The translations under genes were made by a program, and so were the position numbers. The notes below the pieces were generated by a model that was not told the DNA's origin, did not search any database, and was given only the letters and a program-made list of their open reading frames with translations. DNA of 64,000 nt from Bradyrhizobium campsiandrae (GTDB taxonomy: Bacteria > Pseudomonadota > Alphaproteobacteria > Rhizobiales > Xanthobacteraceae), in the NCBI RefSeq assembly GCF_014529705.1, contig NZ_JAANIH010000021.1, positions 1 to 64,000 of the forward strand, read 5' to 3'. Below, piece by piece: positions 33,197-42,701 of the stretch. The number at the start of each line of letters is the position of its first letter. The stretch's first letter is position 1.

Positions 33197-34822
33197 TCAG
33201 CCGACGCGATACGCCTTGAACTTCTCGCGCAGCGCCGATTTGAGCACCTTGCCGGTGCCGGTCATCGGGAATTCGTCGAGGAATTCGACCGCATCGGGCA
33301 TCCACCAGCTCGCGATCTTGGGACGCATATGCTCGAGCAGAGTCTTGCCGTCCACCGTCGCGCCCTTCTTGCGGACGACGAGGAGCAGGGGGCGCTCCTG
33401 CCATTTCTCGTGGGCGATGGCGACGACGGCGGCCTGCAGCACGTCGGGATGCGACAGCGCGACGTCCTCGAGCTGGATCGAGGAGATCCATTCGCCGCCC
33501 GACTTGATTACGTCCTTGGAGCGGTCGGTGAGGGTGACGTGACCGTGCCGGTCGATCACGGCCATGTCGCCGGTGATCAGCCAACCGTCGCGGTCGAGGC
33601 CTTCGTTGAGCTTCATGTAGCCGGAGGCGACCCAAGGGCCGCGGGCGCGCAGATGGCCGACGGTCTTGCCGTCGCGCGGCAACTCGGCGCCGGCATCGTC
33701 GACGATGCGCAAGGTCGTGCCGAAGCACGCACGGCCCGAGATCTGGCGCCGGTCGAAGAATTCGGTTTCGCTGAGATGCTCCGAGCCCGGCCGCAAGCCG
33801 GGCATCGAGCAGCCCAGCGCTTCCGTCATGCCCCAGGCCTGGATGTAGTCGACATGATATTCGCGCTTGAGCTTCTCGACCATCGCGCGCGGCGGCGCCG
33901 AGCCCGACGACAGCGTCGCGCGCAGGTTGGAGAATTTGTTGCCGGTGCGGCCAAGCCAATCGAGCAGGATCAGCCAGAAGCTCGGCACGCCCGCCGCGAG
34001 CGTGACCTTCTCGCCCTCCAACAGCTCATAGAGCTTGTCGGGCTCGTAATTGCGGCCGGGCAGCACCAGCTTCGAGCCGGTATAGGGCGCGGAGAACGGC
34101 ATGTTCCAGCCATTGCCGTGGAATAGCGGCGCCATCGGCATCATCACCTCGCGCACGCCCTCGCGATGTCCGGGAATGAAGTCGAAGTTGCAGCAGGTCA
34201 TGGTCTGCAGGATCGCGGCGCGGTGCGAATAGATCACGCCCTTGGGATTGCCCGTCGTGCCCGAGGTGTAGCAGATGGTGGAGGCGGATTTCTCGTCGAA
34301 CTCCGGCCAGGCGAAGCCGGCCTCGCTCTCCTTGTCGAGAAGCTCCTCAAAGCAATGCACGTTCGCAAGCTTCGTCTCCGGCATGCGTTCGCGCGATGAC
34401 ATCATCACATAGGCTTCGATCGTCTTGAGCTGCGGCGCGATCGCCTCGACGATCGGCAGCGTGGCGCGGTCGATGAAGAGGAGACGGTCCTCGGCGTGGT
34501 TGATGATGTAGACGAGCTGGTCGGGAAACAGCCGCGGATTGACCGTGTGCAGCACGTAGCCCATGCCCGGCGCCGCGTAGAACATCTCGAAATGGCGGTG
34601 CGTATTCCAGGCGAGCGTGCCGACGCGGTCGCCTGGTCTCATGCCGAGCCGCTTCAGCGCCAGCGCTATGCGCTTGATGCGCGGATGCGCCTCGGCATAG
34701 GTATAGCGATGGATGTCGCCCTCGATCTCGCGCGCGACGATCTCCGCCTCGCCGTGATAATCGGCGGCATATTGGATCAGGCCGCTGATCAGGAGCGGCA
34801 TGTCCATCATCAATCCCTGCAT
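33197..34822 (-). CDS. AMP-forming fatty-acid/aryl CoA ligase
   Basis: This 541-aa enzyme of the ANL superfamily has the P-loop TSGTTGNPKGV near residue 190. Also present are the substrate motif AWGMTEALG, GWLITGDMA with the adenylate-binding aspartate, the hinge RSKDVIKSGGEWIS and the C-terminal lysine region PMTGTGKVLKS. It activates a carboxylic acid with ATP and CoA, and the closest family is medium/long-chain acyl-CoA ligases. I chose the ATG at 34822, preceded by AGGGGAC; an upstream extension lacks homology. It is divergent from a Baeyer-Villiger-type monooxygenase, suggesting joint use in degradation of a ketone or lipid. Confidence 0.9.
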   Translation of the reverse strand: MQGLMMDMPLLISGLIQYAADYHGEAEIVAREIEGDIHRYTYAEAHPRIKRIALALKRLGMRPGDRVGTLAWNTHRHFEMFYAAPGMGYVLHTVNPRLFPDQLVYIINHAEDRLLFIDRATLPIVEAIAPQLKTIEAYVMMSSRERMPETKLANVHCFEELLDKESEAGFAWPEFDEKSASTICYTSGTTGNPKGVIYSHRAAILQTMTCCNFDFIPGHREGVREVMMPMAPLFHGNGWNMPFSAPYTGSKLVLPGRNYEPDKLYELLEGEKVTLAAGVPSFWLILLDWLGRTGNKFSNLRATLSSGSAPPRAMVEKLKREYHVDYIQAWGMTEALGCSMPGLRPGSEHLSETEFFDRRQISGRACFGTTLRIVDDAGAELPRDGKTVGHLRARGPWVASGYMKLNEGLDRDGWLITGDMAVIDRHGHVTLTDRSKDVIKSGGEWISSIQLEDVALSHPDVLQAAVVAIAHEKWQERPLLLVVRKKGATVDGKTLLEHMRPKIASWWMPDAVEFLDEFPMTGTGKVLKSALREKFKAYRVG

Positions 34823-35006
34823 TGTCCCCTCCGAAAGGTCTTGCGCCCTGGAAATGTGACACGTTGCGTTCGTGCTTGCGTGCAAACGTAGCGGAACGTC
34901 GCGTGACGTCCACGCAAAAAGCGACGGGCATGATTGCGTGCGTGACTTTTTCGGGGCTAACTGGCGTGAGTTGCCGCCGAAGCAGCGGGCCGCCTGGAGG
35001 AGATCG

Positions 35007-36866
35007 ATGTCAGCGGAAAGACACAAGACCGGTGCCGCCGGCGCGCCTAAGATCGACATCGACGCGTTGCGTGCGCGCTATCGCGACGAGCGCGACCTGC
35101 GTCTGCGTTCCGAAGGCAAGGCGCAATATGTCGAGGTCACAGGCGGCTTTGCCCGCTATCTCGACGATCCCTGGGCCTATCCTGGCTTTGCGCGCGCGCC
35201 GGTCAGCGAAGACACCGAGGTCGTCATCGTCGGCGGTGGCTTTGGCGGCTTGCTGTGCGGTGCGCGTCTGCGCGCGGCCGGCATCGCCGATTTCCGCATC
35301 GTGGAAAAGGCCGCTGATTTCGGCGGCACCTGGTACTGGAATCGCTATCCAGGCGCCGCCTGCGACACCGAGAGCTACATCTATCTGCCGCTGCTGGAAG
35401 AGACCGGCTACATGCCGGTGCGCAAATATGCGCGCGCGCCGGAGATCTACGAGCACTCGCGCCGCATCGGTCGTCACTTCGACCTCTACGAGCGCGCGCT
35501 GTTTCAGACCGTCATCTCGCGCATGAAATGGCAGGAGCAGGACGGACGCTGGCTGGTCGAGACCGATCGCGGCGATCGGATCCGCGCGCGCTTCGTCATT
35601 CTCGCCGGAGGCCCGCTCAGTCGGCCGAAGCTGCCGGGCATTCCCGGCATCGAGAGCTTCAGGGGACACAGCTTCCATACCAGCCGCTGGGATTACGCCT
35701 ACACCGGCGGCAATTCGGAGGGCGGTCTCGACGGTCTTGCCGACAAGCGCGTCGGCATCATCGGTACCGGCGCGACATCAGTGCAATGCGTGCCGCATCT
35801 TGGCCGCTCGGCGAAGCAGCTCTTCGTGTTTCAGCGCACGCCGTCGGCGATCGGCGTGCGCGACGACCGGCCGACGGACCCGTCGTGGGCGGAGAGCCTG
35901 AAGCCGGGCTGGCAGCGCGAGCGGATGGACAATTTCACCGCGGTGATTTCGGGCGAGCCGTTCGAGCAGGATCTGGTGCAGGACGGCTGGACCGGTCTGC
36001 TCGGCGAGATCCTGCTCGCGCCGCGCCGTCAGCCGCATCAGGTGACCTCGATGGAGGAGGCGCTGAAGGTGATCGAGCAGGCCGACTATCGCAAGATGGA
36101 CGAGATCCGGGCCCGCGTCGACGCCGTCGTCAAGGACGAGGCGACCGCGGCAGCGCTCAAGCCCTGGTACAAGGCGTTCTGCAAGCGGCCCTGCTTTCAC
36201 GACGAATATCTCGACACCTTCAACCGCCCCAACGTGCATCTGGTCGATACCAGGGGCAGGGGCGTCGAACGCATCACGGAGAATGCGGTTATCGTCGACG
36301 GCAAGGCCTACGAGCTCGACTGTCTGATCTATGCCAGCGGTTTCGAGGTCGGCACCGACTATGCGCGCCGCATGGGGTTTGAAGTCTACGGCCGCGACGG
36401 CATCAGCCTGTCCGAACGCTGGCGCGATGGCGTCAAGACCATGCACGGCTTCTACAGCCGCGGCTTCCCGAATTGCTTCCTGATCGTAACCGTGCAGGCC
36501 GGCCAGAGCGCCAACTTCCCGCACATCATCGACGAGCAGTCGCAGCACATTGCCTATGTCATATCAGAGGCGCGCAAGCGTGGGGCAAGGACGCTGGAGC
36601 CGACGCTCGCGGCCGAGAACGCCTGGGTCGACGAGGTCGTCAAGGCCGCGGTCGGGCGCCAGACCTATCTCGCCGAATGCACGCCCGGCTACTACAACAA
36701 TGAGGGCGTGTTCGATCCGATCGCGGCGCGCAACAGCCAGTATTGGCGCGGGCCGATGGCGTTCCTGCGCCTGCTTGCCAAATGGCGGAAGCAGGGCGAT
36801 CTGGACGGACTGGAATTGACCTTCGGGGCGGCCGCGAACACCGAGGGCACCCCGGTTCCAGCCTAA
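35007..36866 (+). CDS. Flavin-containing Baeyer-Villiger-type monooxygenase
   Basis: This 619-aa FAD/NADPH enzyme has FAD-binding loop VIVGGGFGG near residue 73, GGTWYWNRYPGAACD near residue 105, the BVMO fingerprint FRGHSFHTSRWD near residue 217 and a second Rossmann loop GIIGTGATS. The N-terminal ~65 residues are the extension found in cyclic-ketone-type BVMOs. It inserts oxygen next to a ketone carbonyl. I chose the ATG at 35007, with GGAGGAG 6 bases upstream. The divergent CoA ligase may process the resulting acid. The substrate is unknown. Confidence 0.88.
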   Translation: MSAERHKTGAAGAPKIDIDALRARYRDERDLRLRSEGKAQYVEVTGGFARYLDDPWAYPGFARAPVSEDTEVVIVGGGFGGLLCGARLRAAGIADFRIVEKAADFGGTWYWNRYPGAACDTESYIYLPLLEETGYMPVRKYARAPEIYEHSRRIGRHFDLYERALFQTVISRMKWQEQDGRWLVETDRGDRIRARFVILAGGPLSRPKLPGIPGIESFRGHSFHTSRWDYAYTGGNSEGGLDGLADKRVGIIGTGATSVQCVPHLGRSAKQLFVFQRTPSAIGVRDDRPTDPSWAESLKPGWQRERMDNFTAVISGEPFEQDLVQDGWTGLLGEILLAPRRQPHQVTSMEEALKVIEQADYRKMDEIRARVDAVVKDEATAAALKPWYKAFCKRPCFHDEYLDTFNRPNVHLVDTRGRGVERITENAVIVDGKAYELDCLIYASGFEVGTDYARRMGFEVYGRDGISLSERWRDGVKTMHGFYSRGFPNCFLIVTVQAGQSANFPHIIDEQSQHIAYVISEARKRGARTLEPTLAAENAWVDEVVKAAVGRQTYLAECTPGYYNNEGVFDPIAARNSQYWRGPMAFLRLLAKWRKQGDLDGLELTFGAAANTEGTPVPA

Positions 36867-37065
36867 CCGTCAGGACCCGGCGCCCCCCAGGAGCAACGCC
36901 GCTCTCCCTCATCGTCGGCGATCCGGAGCGACGACAAGCGTTTGAGTCATGTCAAGCGCATTGCTTGCATTGATTGCATTGGTCGGGGCTTGAGCTGATA
37001 GGGCCGCCGTAGGATCATGCCGGCGCGCGAGCCGGTCGCGTAAAATCGACGGAAGGGACCACGGA

Positions 37066-37884
37066 ATGACCAAGGGCAGGACCATTGCTGCGGCAACGAT
37101 CGGCGCGGCGGCGCTACTGGTGTCGCTCGCCGAGGTGGCCGATGCCGCCCAATGCGGCAACGGCCCCGGCGGCTTCGAGGCCTGGAAACGCGAATTCAGC
37201 GCGGAGGCCCAGGGCAAAGGCATCGGCCAGACCGCGATCTCGGCCCTGATGCAGACCAATTACGCCACCGCCACCATCAATGCCGACCGCAGCCAGCACA
37301 GTTTTTCGCTCTCGCTCGATCAGTTTTTGGCCAAGCGCGGCGCCGCCACCATCGTGGCGCGAGGCCGTTCGCTGAAGCAGTCGCAGGCCGCGATGTTCGC
37401 TTCGATCGAGCAGCGTTATGGCGTGCCGCCGGGGCCGTTGATCGCGATCTGGGGCATGGAGACCGGTTTCGGCAGCCAGCGCGGCAACCAGAACATGCTC
37501 TCGTCGATTGCGACGCTCGCCTATGATTGTCGCCGTCCCGAATTCTTCACCGAGCAGCTCTATGCGGCGCTGAAGCTGGTCGATCGCGGCGTGCTGTCGG
37601 GAGCAACCCGCGGCTCGATGCATGGCGAGGTCGGCCAGACCCAGTTCATGCCCAAGAACATTCTGGCCTACGGCACCGGCAATCTCGACGTCGCCGCCAA
37701 TGCGCTGAGCTCGACCGCGAACTTCCTCAAGGCCAATGGCTGGCGTGCGGGAGCCGGTTACCAGCCGGGCGAGCCGAATTTCGCCGCCATCCAGGCGTGG
37801 AATGCGGCAGGTGTCTACCAGAAGGCCATCGCACTGATGGGGCGGCAGATCGACGGGGGCGGCGGGACGGCGGCGGCGCGCTGA
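37066..37884 (+). CDS. Lytic murein transglycosylase (MltB/SLT family)
   Basis: This 272-aa periplasmic enzyme has a signal peptide ending VADAA near residue 28. Catalytic glutamate lies in IWGMETGFG near residue 129, followed by the family motifs GEVGQTQFMPKN and YGTGNLDVA. It cleaves peptidoglycan glycan strands to give anhydromuramyl ends. No peptidoglycan-binding C-terminal domain is present, so it is a short form. It stands alone with no obvious operon partner. Confidence 0.88.
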   Translation: MTKGRTIAAATIGAAALLVSLAEVADAAQCGNGPGGFEAWKREFSAEAQGKGIGQTAISALMQTNYATATINADRSQHSFSLSLDQFLAKRGAATIVARGRSLKQSQAAMFASIEQRYGVPPGPLIAIWGMETGFGSQRGNQNMLSSIATLAYDCRRPEFFTEQLYAALKLVDRGVLSGATRGSMHGEVGQTQFMPKNILAYGTGNLDVAANALSSTANFLKANGWRAGAGYQPGEPNFAAIQAWNAAGVYQKAIALMGRQIDGGGGTAAAR

Positions 37885-37995
37885 GGCGCTCCGCAAGGCG
37901 TGACCACCGATCTTCGAGAAAGTTGTTGCATTCAGGAACCGACGGCACGAGGTTTGCTTAGATCAAGTTCAGGGCTGGGCATGAGGAGACTCGAC

Positions 37996-38217
37996 ATGGC
38001 TACCCAGATCGTGATGGACCAGACCGGCGACACACGCCACGAGTTTGATCCAGAAAATGCCGAAGCGTTGGCGCGGGCCGAACAACGCTTTCGGGAGCTG
38101 ACCGGCGCGGGCTTTACCGCCGCGTACCGGACCGGGCCCGGCGAAGTCACTCGTATCAAATCGTTCGACCCGACCGCGCGGGAAACGCTGTTCTATCCCC
38201 GCCTTGTCGGCGGTTGA
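37996..38217 (+). CDS. Small conserved-type hypothetical protein
   Basis: This 73-aa soluble protein (MATQIVMDQTGDTRHEFDP start) has a middle part (AEQRFRELTGAGFTAAY) that reads as a helix plus strand. The C-terminus FDPTARETLFYPRLVGG is proline/aromatic-rich. GAGGAG lies 9 bases before the ATG at 37996, making it a better start than the ATG at 37981. It is followed 12 bp later by another hypothetical gene, so a two-gene operon is likely. Confidence 0.6.
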   Translation: MATQIVMDQTGDTRHEFDPENAEALARAEQRFRELTGAGFTAAYRTGPGEVTRIKSFDPTARETLFYPRLVGG

Positions 38218-38229
38218 TCTGAACGGTTC

Positions 38230-38652
38230 ATGATCGCGGTCTTCAGGCTTCGCGCGCCCGCGCGAGCGCGCCTGCACGCGCTCCGCGAGCTCTACCGGCG
38301 CTTCTTCGGCGAGAACACGCCGGAAGCGCGCGGCCGTCGGCTGTTGTCCGAATGGCTGTCGGAGGAGCAACGCACGCAATTCGAGCAGCACCGGCATTTC
38401 GACGTGATCGGTTGCGACAGCGGCAAGCGCTATCGCATCCACTACGGCACGGCCGCCAACGTCCACGAGATCGACGAGGCCGGGATCGCAACGATGGGGT
38501 GGTGCTTCGTCCCCTCAGGCTTTCTCGTGCCGGGTGACGTCATGCTGGCGCAAAAGATCGCGCTCGAGACGGACGAGAAGGGTGCGCTGGCGCTCGCCAA
38601 CCGGTTTCCGCCGGCTACGCACTCGGAACACTTCTACCGGCGGCCATTCTAA
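38230..38652 (+). CDS. Hypothetical protein
   Basis: This 140-aa soluble protein with a basic N-terminus (RLRAPARARLHALRELYRRF) has a middle containing RHFDVIGCDSGKRYRIHYG and a C-terminus with HSEHFYRRPF. I do not recognise a domain. It lies 12 bp after the 73-aa gene. No membrane or signal sequence is visible. Confidence 0.6.
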   Translation: MIAVFRLRAPARARLHALRELYRRFFGENTPEARGRRLLSEWLSEEQRTQFEQHRHFDVIGCDSGKRYRIHYGTAANVHEIDEAGIATMGWCFVPSGFLVPGDVMLAQKIALETDEKGALALANRFPPATHSEHFYRRPF

Positions 38653-38675
38653 CGAGCGGAGCGCCGGACCGTAGG

Positions 38676-38768
38676 TCAGGAGTGCGTGGTGCGGTAGGCA
38701 TCCAGCGCGTGCGCGGCGAAAACGCCGATGCTGCAAAGCACGAGGAAAACCGAGATCAGTTCGATCAT
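38676..38768 (-). CDS. Putative 30-aa single-pass membrane peptide
   Basis: MIELISVFLVLCSIGVFAAH forms one transmembrane helix, followed by a short polar tail ALDAYRTTHS. The ribosome site GAGG lies a few bases upstream. The start overlaps the stop of another tiny frame (ATGA). It is too short for routine gene callers; plausible but unproven. Confidence 0.45.
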   Translation of the reverse strand: MIELISVFLVLCSIGVFAAHALDAYRTTHS

Positions 38769-38848
38769 AGCTCATCCTCCCCTAGCGGCTGGGCGAGGAG
38801 ATGCTGGCAGCTTGCATACTCGTAGATGAGGGCGAGGAAGAATTGCAT
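38765..38848 (-). CDS. Putative 27-aa small protein, coupled to the next
   Basis: MQFFLALIYEYASCQHLLAQ followed by PLGEDEL. AGGGA lies 8 bases before the ATG. Its TGA overlaps the next ATG, which suggests translational coupling with the 30-aa membrane peptide. The function is unknown. Confidence 0.4.
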   Translation of the reverse strand: MQFFLALIYEYASCQHLLAQPLGEDEL

Positions 38849-39042
38849 GACGCACGTCCCTGTATGATTTTGACAACGACTTAACCCGGCGTCTGTTTCC
38901 GGCGTGTTTCGTCGAGCCAGGAAAGGGGTTTCGCGGGGAACCGGGACCTAGCCTGCGAGCGGCTAAACCGCTACATCGCATCGGCAATCCATCCATTCGG
39001 CCGTGCGCAACGCGGGCGGTACATCACTTTTCGAGGCAAATC

Positions 39043-39489
39043 ATGGCCCAGGTCGCCTGGTTCGACGATCTCACCGTCGGCATGCGTTTCAAATCTCCGG
39101 AGGTCGAGGTCACCGAGGCCGACATCAAGCGCTTTGCCGCCGAGTTTGACCCGCAGCCGATGCATCTTGACCACGAGGCCGCCAAGGCCACCCTGTTCAA
39201 TGGCCTGGCGGCTTCGGGTTGGCACACCGCGGCGATCGCCATGAACCTTGCGATCCAGACCCGTCCGTTCGGTCCGCACCCGTTGATCGGCGCCGGCGTC
39301 GACGGGCTGCGCTGGATGATCCCGGTGCGGCCGAATGACCGCCTGCATCTGGTCGGCGAGGTCATGAGCCTGACGCCGTCGAAGTCGAAGCCGCAAGGCA
39401 TCGCGCTGGTGAAGTGGACGATGTTCAACCAGAACGGCGAGGAGGTTTACACCTTCACCCCGATTGCGATCGTGCCGCGGCGGGCGTAG
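39043..39489 (+). CDS. MaoC-family (R)-specific enoyl-CoA hydratase-like protein
   Basis: This 148-aa hot-dog-fold protein has the hydratase motif FDPQPMHLD, with catalytic D36 and H41, and the glycine-rich GLAASGWHTAA helix that packs on the substrate. It probably hydrates an enoyl-CoA or is a related dehydratase. It stands alone between small hypothetical genes and a secreted protein, so the pathway cannot be told. Confidence 0.88.
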   Translation: MAQVAWFDDLTVGMRFKSPEVEVTEADIKRFAAEFDPQPMHLDHEAAKATLFNGLAASGWHTAAIAMNLAIQTRPFGPHPLIGAGVDGLRWMIPVRPNDRLHLVGEVMSLTPSKSKPQGIALVKWTMFNQNGEEVYTFTPIAIVPRRA

Positions 39490-39587
39490 TTCACTTCGTT
39501 CGCCGGCGGCCGGTACGGCCGGCCGGAGGCCTTGCGGCATGCGGAGGGAGGTGGTCAGCTTGGCGTGGGGAAACGCTGGAGGCTGAC

Positions 39588-40085
39588 ATGAAACGAATTT
39601 GCCTTGCCGCTGCGCTGTTCGCCGGGGCCTTGATTGGCGGGCCCGCGCTCGCGCAACAATCCAAGGTCGGCGACTGGACCATCGAGAAGCGCACCCAGGA
39701 CACCCACTGCAATGCCAGCCGCGGCTACAAGGACAAGGACGACGAGAACCGCGACTACGTCATCGTCATCACCTATTCGGACAAGGCCATCGTGATCGTG
39801 ATGATCTATGACGGCTGGGAGTGGAACAAGGTCGGCGAGATCCTGCGCGCCGACGTCGGCACCGATGATGCCGACATCATGGCGAAGGCGAAATGGGAGG
39901 TCATGGACAAGACCACCATCCGCGGCATCTTCGAATACGATCAGTCGATCATGGATCGCCTGTCGAAGGCCAAGCGCCTCACGCTCGATTTCGAGGATGA
40001 CGACGACGACAGCATCGAGATGCAGATCCCGCGCGCCGGCGAGGCGCTTGCCGCGCTGAAATTCTGCGAGGAGAACCGGAAATAA
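39588..40085 (+). CDS. Secreted hypothetical protein
   Basis: This 165-aa protein has a signal peptide (MKRICLAAALFAGALIGG; cleavage after ALA near residue 22). The mature part begins QQSKVGDWTIEKRTQDTHC and has two cysteines that could pair, plus an acidic stretch (DFEDDDDDSIEM). The layout recalls IalB-like periplasmic proteins, but I cannot confirm that family. Probably periplasmic. Confidence 0.65.
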   Translation: MKRICLAAALFAGALIGGPALAQQSKVGDWTIEKRTQDTHCNASRGYKDKDDENRDYVIVITYSDKAIVIVMIYDGWEWNKVGEILRADVGTDDADIMAKAKWEVMDKTTIRGIFEYDQSIMDRLSKAKRLTLDFEDDDDDSIEMQIPRAGEALAALKFCEENRK

Positions 40086-40349
40086 ATCGCCGCTGTCGCC
40101 GATATTGGCAGGCAGGACTTGAGCAAGAGGCGACGGCAACAGCGAGATGGCGCGTGACACGCCGCACACAGCCCGATCGCTGTTCGCATTAATCCTAGTC
40201 TTTGGCGAAAACGTCCAAGCCGCATCCTGCGGTTGACGTTACCCAGGGACGATGGTCGAGATTGCCGCATTTTTTCCTGACGTTTTCTCGTCGGCGACGA
40301 CAGGCGGCCGGTCTGTCGTCGTCAGCCTCAAGACCGCATCGCTCGGCCG

Positions 40350-41504
40350 ATGACGATTCCTGAGGCGAACAGGTTCTCCTCGCTCGTCGGCGAGATCTAC
40401 GACGCGGCAGTCGATCCCGCGCGGCGAGGGGCCGCCCTGGAGCAGGTCGCTCATTTCATCGGCGGTTCGGCCGTGACCATTCTCTCGCGCGACGCAGCCC
40501 GGCTCTCGATCGAAATCCACCAGCATTACGGCTTGGACTCCCGCTTCCGCGAGCTCTACCGGGACCGGTATGTCGAGCTCGATCCTTTGCTGGATCGCCA
40601 TCTCGATCCTGCGGTCGAACAGACCATCGGCGTGGCCGACGTGATGCCCTATTCCGACTTCGTCGCCACGAGCTTCTACCGCGAATGGGTGGAACCGCAA
40701 GGCGCCGTCGACCTCGCGACCGTTACGCTGGAGCGATCGCGCGCGCGCACGACGATTCTGCAGGTGATGCGCGGCAGGGCGCGCGGAACCGTCGATGATG
40801 CGATGCGCGAGCGCATGCGGTTGATTGCGCCGCACATCCAGCGCTCCCGCGTCATGAGCAGGCAGATCAGGGCCCGCTCGCACATCGTGGCCGACCTTGC
40901 CGAGGTCCTTGACCGCCTGAGCACGGCGATCTGCCTGTTCGACGCGGAGGGACGGGTCGTGCACGCCAACGCGGCCTGCCGGCAAGTGCTTGCTGACGGC
41001 AATCTGCTCGCGATCGCAGGCGATCGCATCGTCGCCCGTAACACCCAAGCCGACAAGATATTCCGCAGCCTGTTCGATGTCGGCGTCGACGACGGAACCG
41101 GTTCATCAGGTCGCCGCAAGATCGAGCTCATGACGTCGACCGACGGCCAGCACTATCTGGCCCATTCCTTTTCGCTGACGCACGAACGCAGCCTGCAACG
41201 CGACGGCGTTGCGACCGTGCTGTTCCTGCAGAAGGCCGCGATGGCGCCTCAACTCGCAACGGCGGCGATTGGCGCAGCATTCAGGCTGACACCGTCCGAA
41301 CTGCGCGTGCTGATGGCCATCGTCGAGCTCGGCGGAGTTCCCGATATCGCGGCACGGCTCGGAATTGCCGAGACGACGGTGAAGACTCATCTTGGTCGCC
41401 TGTTCGAGAAGACCGGCGCCGGCAGGCAGGCGGACCTCGTGAAGATCGCAGCCGGCTTCGCCGCACCCTTCGCGCAGCAGGCCGATCCGAATGATCTCGT
41501 GTGA
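40350..41504 (+). CDS. LuxR-type transcriptional regulator 1
   Basis: This 384-aa regulator has a C-terminal LuxR helix-turn-helix (LTPSELRVLMAIVELGGVPDIAARLGI then AETTVKTHLGRLFEKTG, about residues 312-365). A long N-terminal region has the shared opening EIYDAAVDPARRGAALEQVA and a PAS-like middle (LFDAEGRVVHANAACRQVL). The same architecture recurs in the regulators at 46770 and 47993. No receiver or recognisable acyl-homoserine-lactone domain, and no luxI gene, are present. The signal is unknown. Confidence 0.88.
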   Translation: MTIPEANRFSSLVGEIYDAAVDPARRGAALEQVAHFIGGSAVTILSRDAARLSIEIHQHYGLDSRFRELYRDRYVELDPLLDRHLDPAVEQTIGVADVMPYSDFVATSFYREWVEPQGAVDLATVTLERSRARTTILQVMRGRARGTVDDAMRERMRLIAPHIQRSRVMSRQIRARSHIVADLAEVLDRLSTAICLFDAEGRVVHANAACRQVLADGNLLAIAGDRIVARNTQADKIFRSLFDVGVDDGTGSSGRRKIELMTSTDGQHYLAHSFSLTHERSLQRDGVATVLFLQKAAMAPQLATAAIGAAFRLTPSELRVLMAIVELGGVPDIAARLGIAETTVKTHLGRLFEKTGAGRQADLVKIAAGFAAPFAQQADPNDLV

Positions 41505-41729
41505 CCCAATTCACATCGCGCGCCGCGCGATTGCACCATCTCAATCTCTTGTGAAGAGCTGCCTGCATTCGTCCTCCGAACGCATGACGCTTGTCATGTG
41601 ACACTTTCGTATAGGCGATTTCCGGAGCGGCAAGGGCAATGCGCCACCACCACAATGCGCGGCACCGAGTACGCGTGCGGGGAAACGACAGCGCGTGGCC
41701 GCGCCTGCTCGTCGATTGGAGGGATTGCA

Positions 41730-42701
41730 GTGAGCGGCAATGAAGATGTTTCCATTCTCAGGTTCTCGTCGAACGACATTCCCGAAGCCGAGCGCGTGAC
41801 CACGCTGCGCGATTTCTACTGCCGCGGCGTCGTCAAGGCCGAGCTGGAAATACGCGAGGGCGAGCCCATCATGGCGAGCCTGACCGCGCATTCACTGCCC
41901 AACGCCCAATTGCTTCTCGGCACGCTGTTTGGCGCCAAGCTCGTTCGGACCCGGCAGCTCGTCGTCGACGGCGACGACAGTCTTGCATTCGTGTTCAATC
42001 GCTCGGGAACCATCGGTGTCACGGGGCGAGGGCGGGATTTGCTGCTGGGGCCCGGGGAGGCCGTGCTGGCCAGCGCCGAGGACGCCACGACCTTCGAACG
42101 GTTCGTGGCCGGAGACTGCTTTTCGATGCGCGTGCCGCGGCGCGTGCTCGCGCCGATTATCATGGACGTCGATGACGCCGTGATGCGCGTGATCAAGGAC
42201 CGGCGGGCCGAGATCAGCGTGCTGGTCGACTACGCCACGTCGCTGGTGCGGGAACACGCATCGGCGACGCCGGCATTGCGGGAACTCGGCGCCGGCCATC
42301 TGCACGACCTGCTGGCGCTCGTGCTCGGCCCTAACGACGAGGCCAGGGAAAGCGCCGGCCGACGGGGCGCGAAGGCGGCGCGCCTGCGCAAGGCCAAGGG
42401 TCTGATCGCCAATAATTGCTGGCGACAGGACCTGTCGGTCGCCGCTGTCGCGCAGGAACTCGGCGTCACGCCGCGCTATCTCCAGCGCCTGTTCGAGGCT
42501 GACGGCAAGACGTTCTCTTCCTTCCTGATCGATCAACGTCTGAAGCGAGCCCATCGCATGCTGCGGGAGCCGGAGTTCGCCGACCGTCCCGTCAGCTCAA
42601 TCGCCTACGATGTCGGCTTCGGCGACCTCTCTTACTTCAACCGTCGCTTCCGCCGCGCCTATGGGGCGACGCCGAGCGACGTCAGGAGCGCCGCCGATTG
42701 A
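41730..42701 (+). CDS. AraC-family transcriptional regulator
   Basis: This 323-aa protein has an N-terminal AraC-binding-like domain (~residues 20-190) and two C-terminal helix-turn-helix units (DLSVAAVAQELGVTPRYLQRL; RPVSSIAYDVGFGDLSYFNR) ending in the usual RRAYGATPSDVR. I chose the GTG at 41730, which has GGAGGG 7 bases upstream; an earlier GTG at 41598 lacks one. It lies between LuxR regulator 1 and the autotransporter, and may control either. Confidence 0.86.
   Translation: MSGNEDVSILRFSSNDIPEAERVTTLRDFYCRGVVKAELEIREGEPIMASLTAHSLPNAQLLLGTLFGAKLVRTRQLVVDGDDSLAFVFNRSGTIGVTGRGRDLLLGPGEAVLASAEDATTFERFVAGDCFSMRVPRRVLAPIIMDVDDAVMRVIKDRRAEISVLVDYATSLVREHASATPALRELGAGHLHDLLALVLGPNDEARESAGRRGAKAARLRKAKGLIANNCWRQDLSVAAVAQELGVTPRYLQRLFEADGKTFSSFLIDQRLKRAHRMLREPEFADRPVSSIAYDVGFGDLSYFNRRFRRAYGATPSDVRSAAD

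Noticed and set aside
34823..35006. An additional nic-type operator between the CoA ligase and BVMO genes
   Set aside because: GTTCGTGC and CGTGCAAAC elements occur here, but they do not form the 16-bp palindrome of the nicotinate sites.
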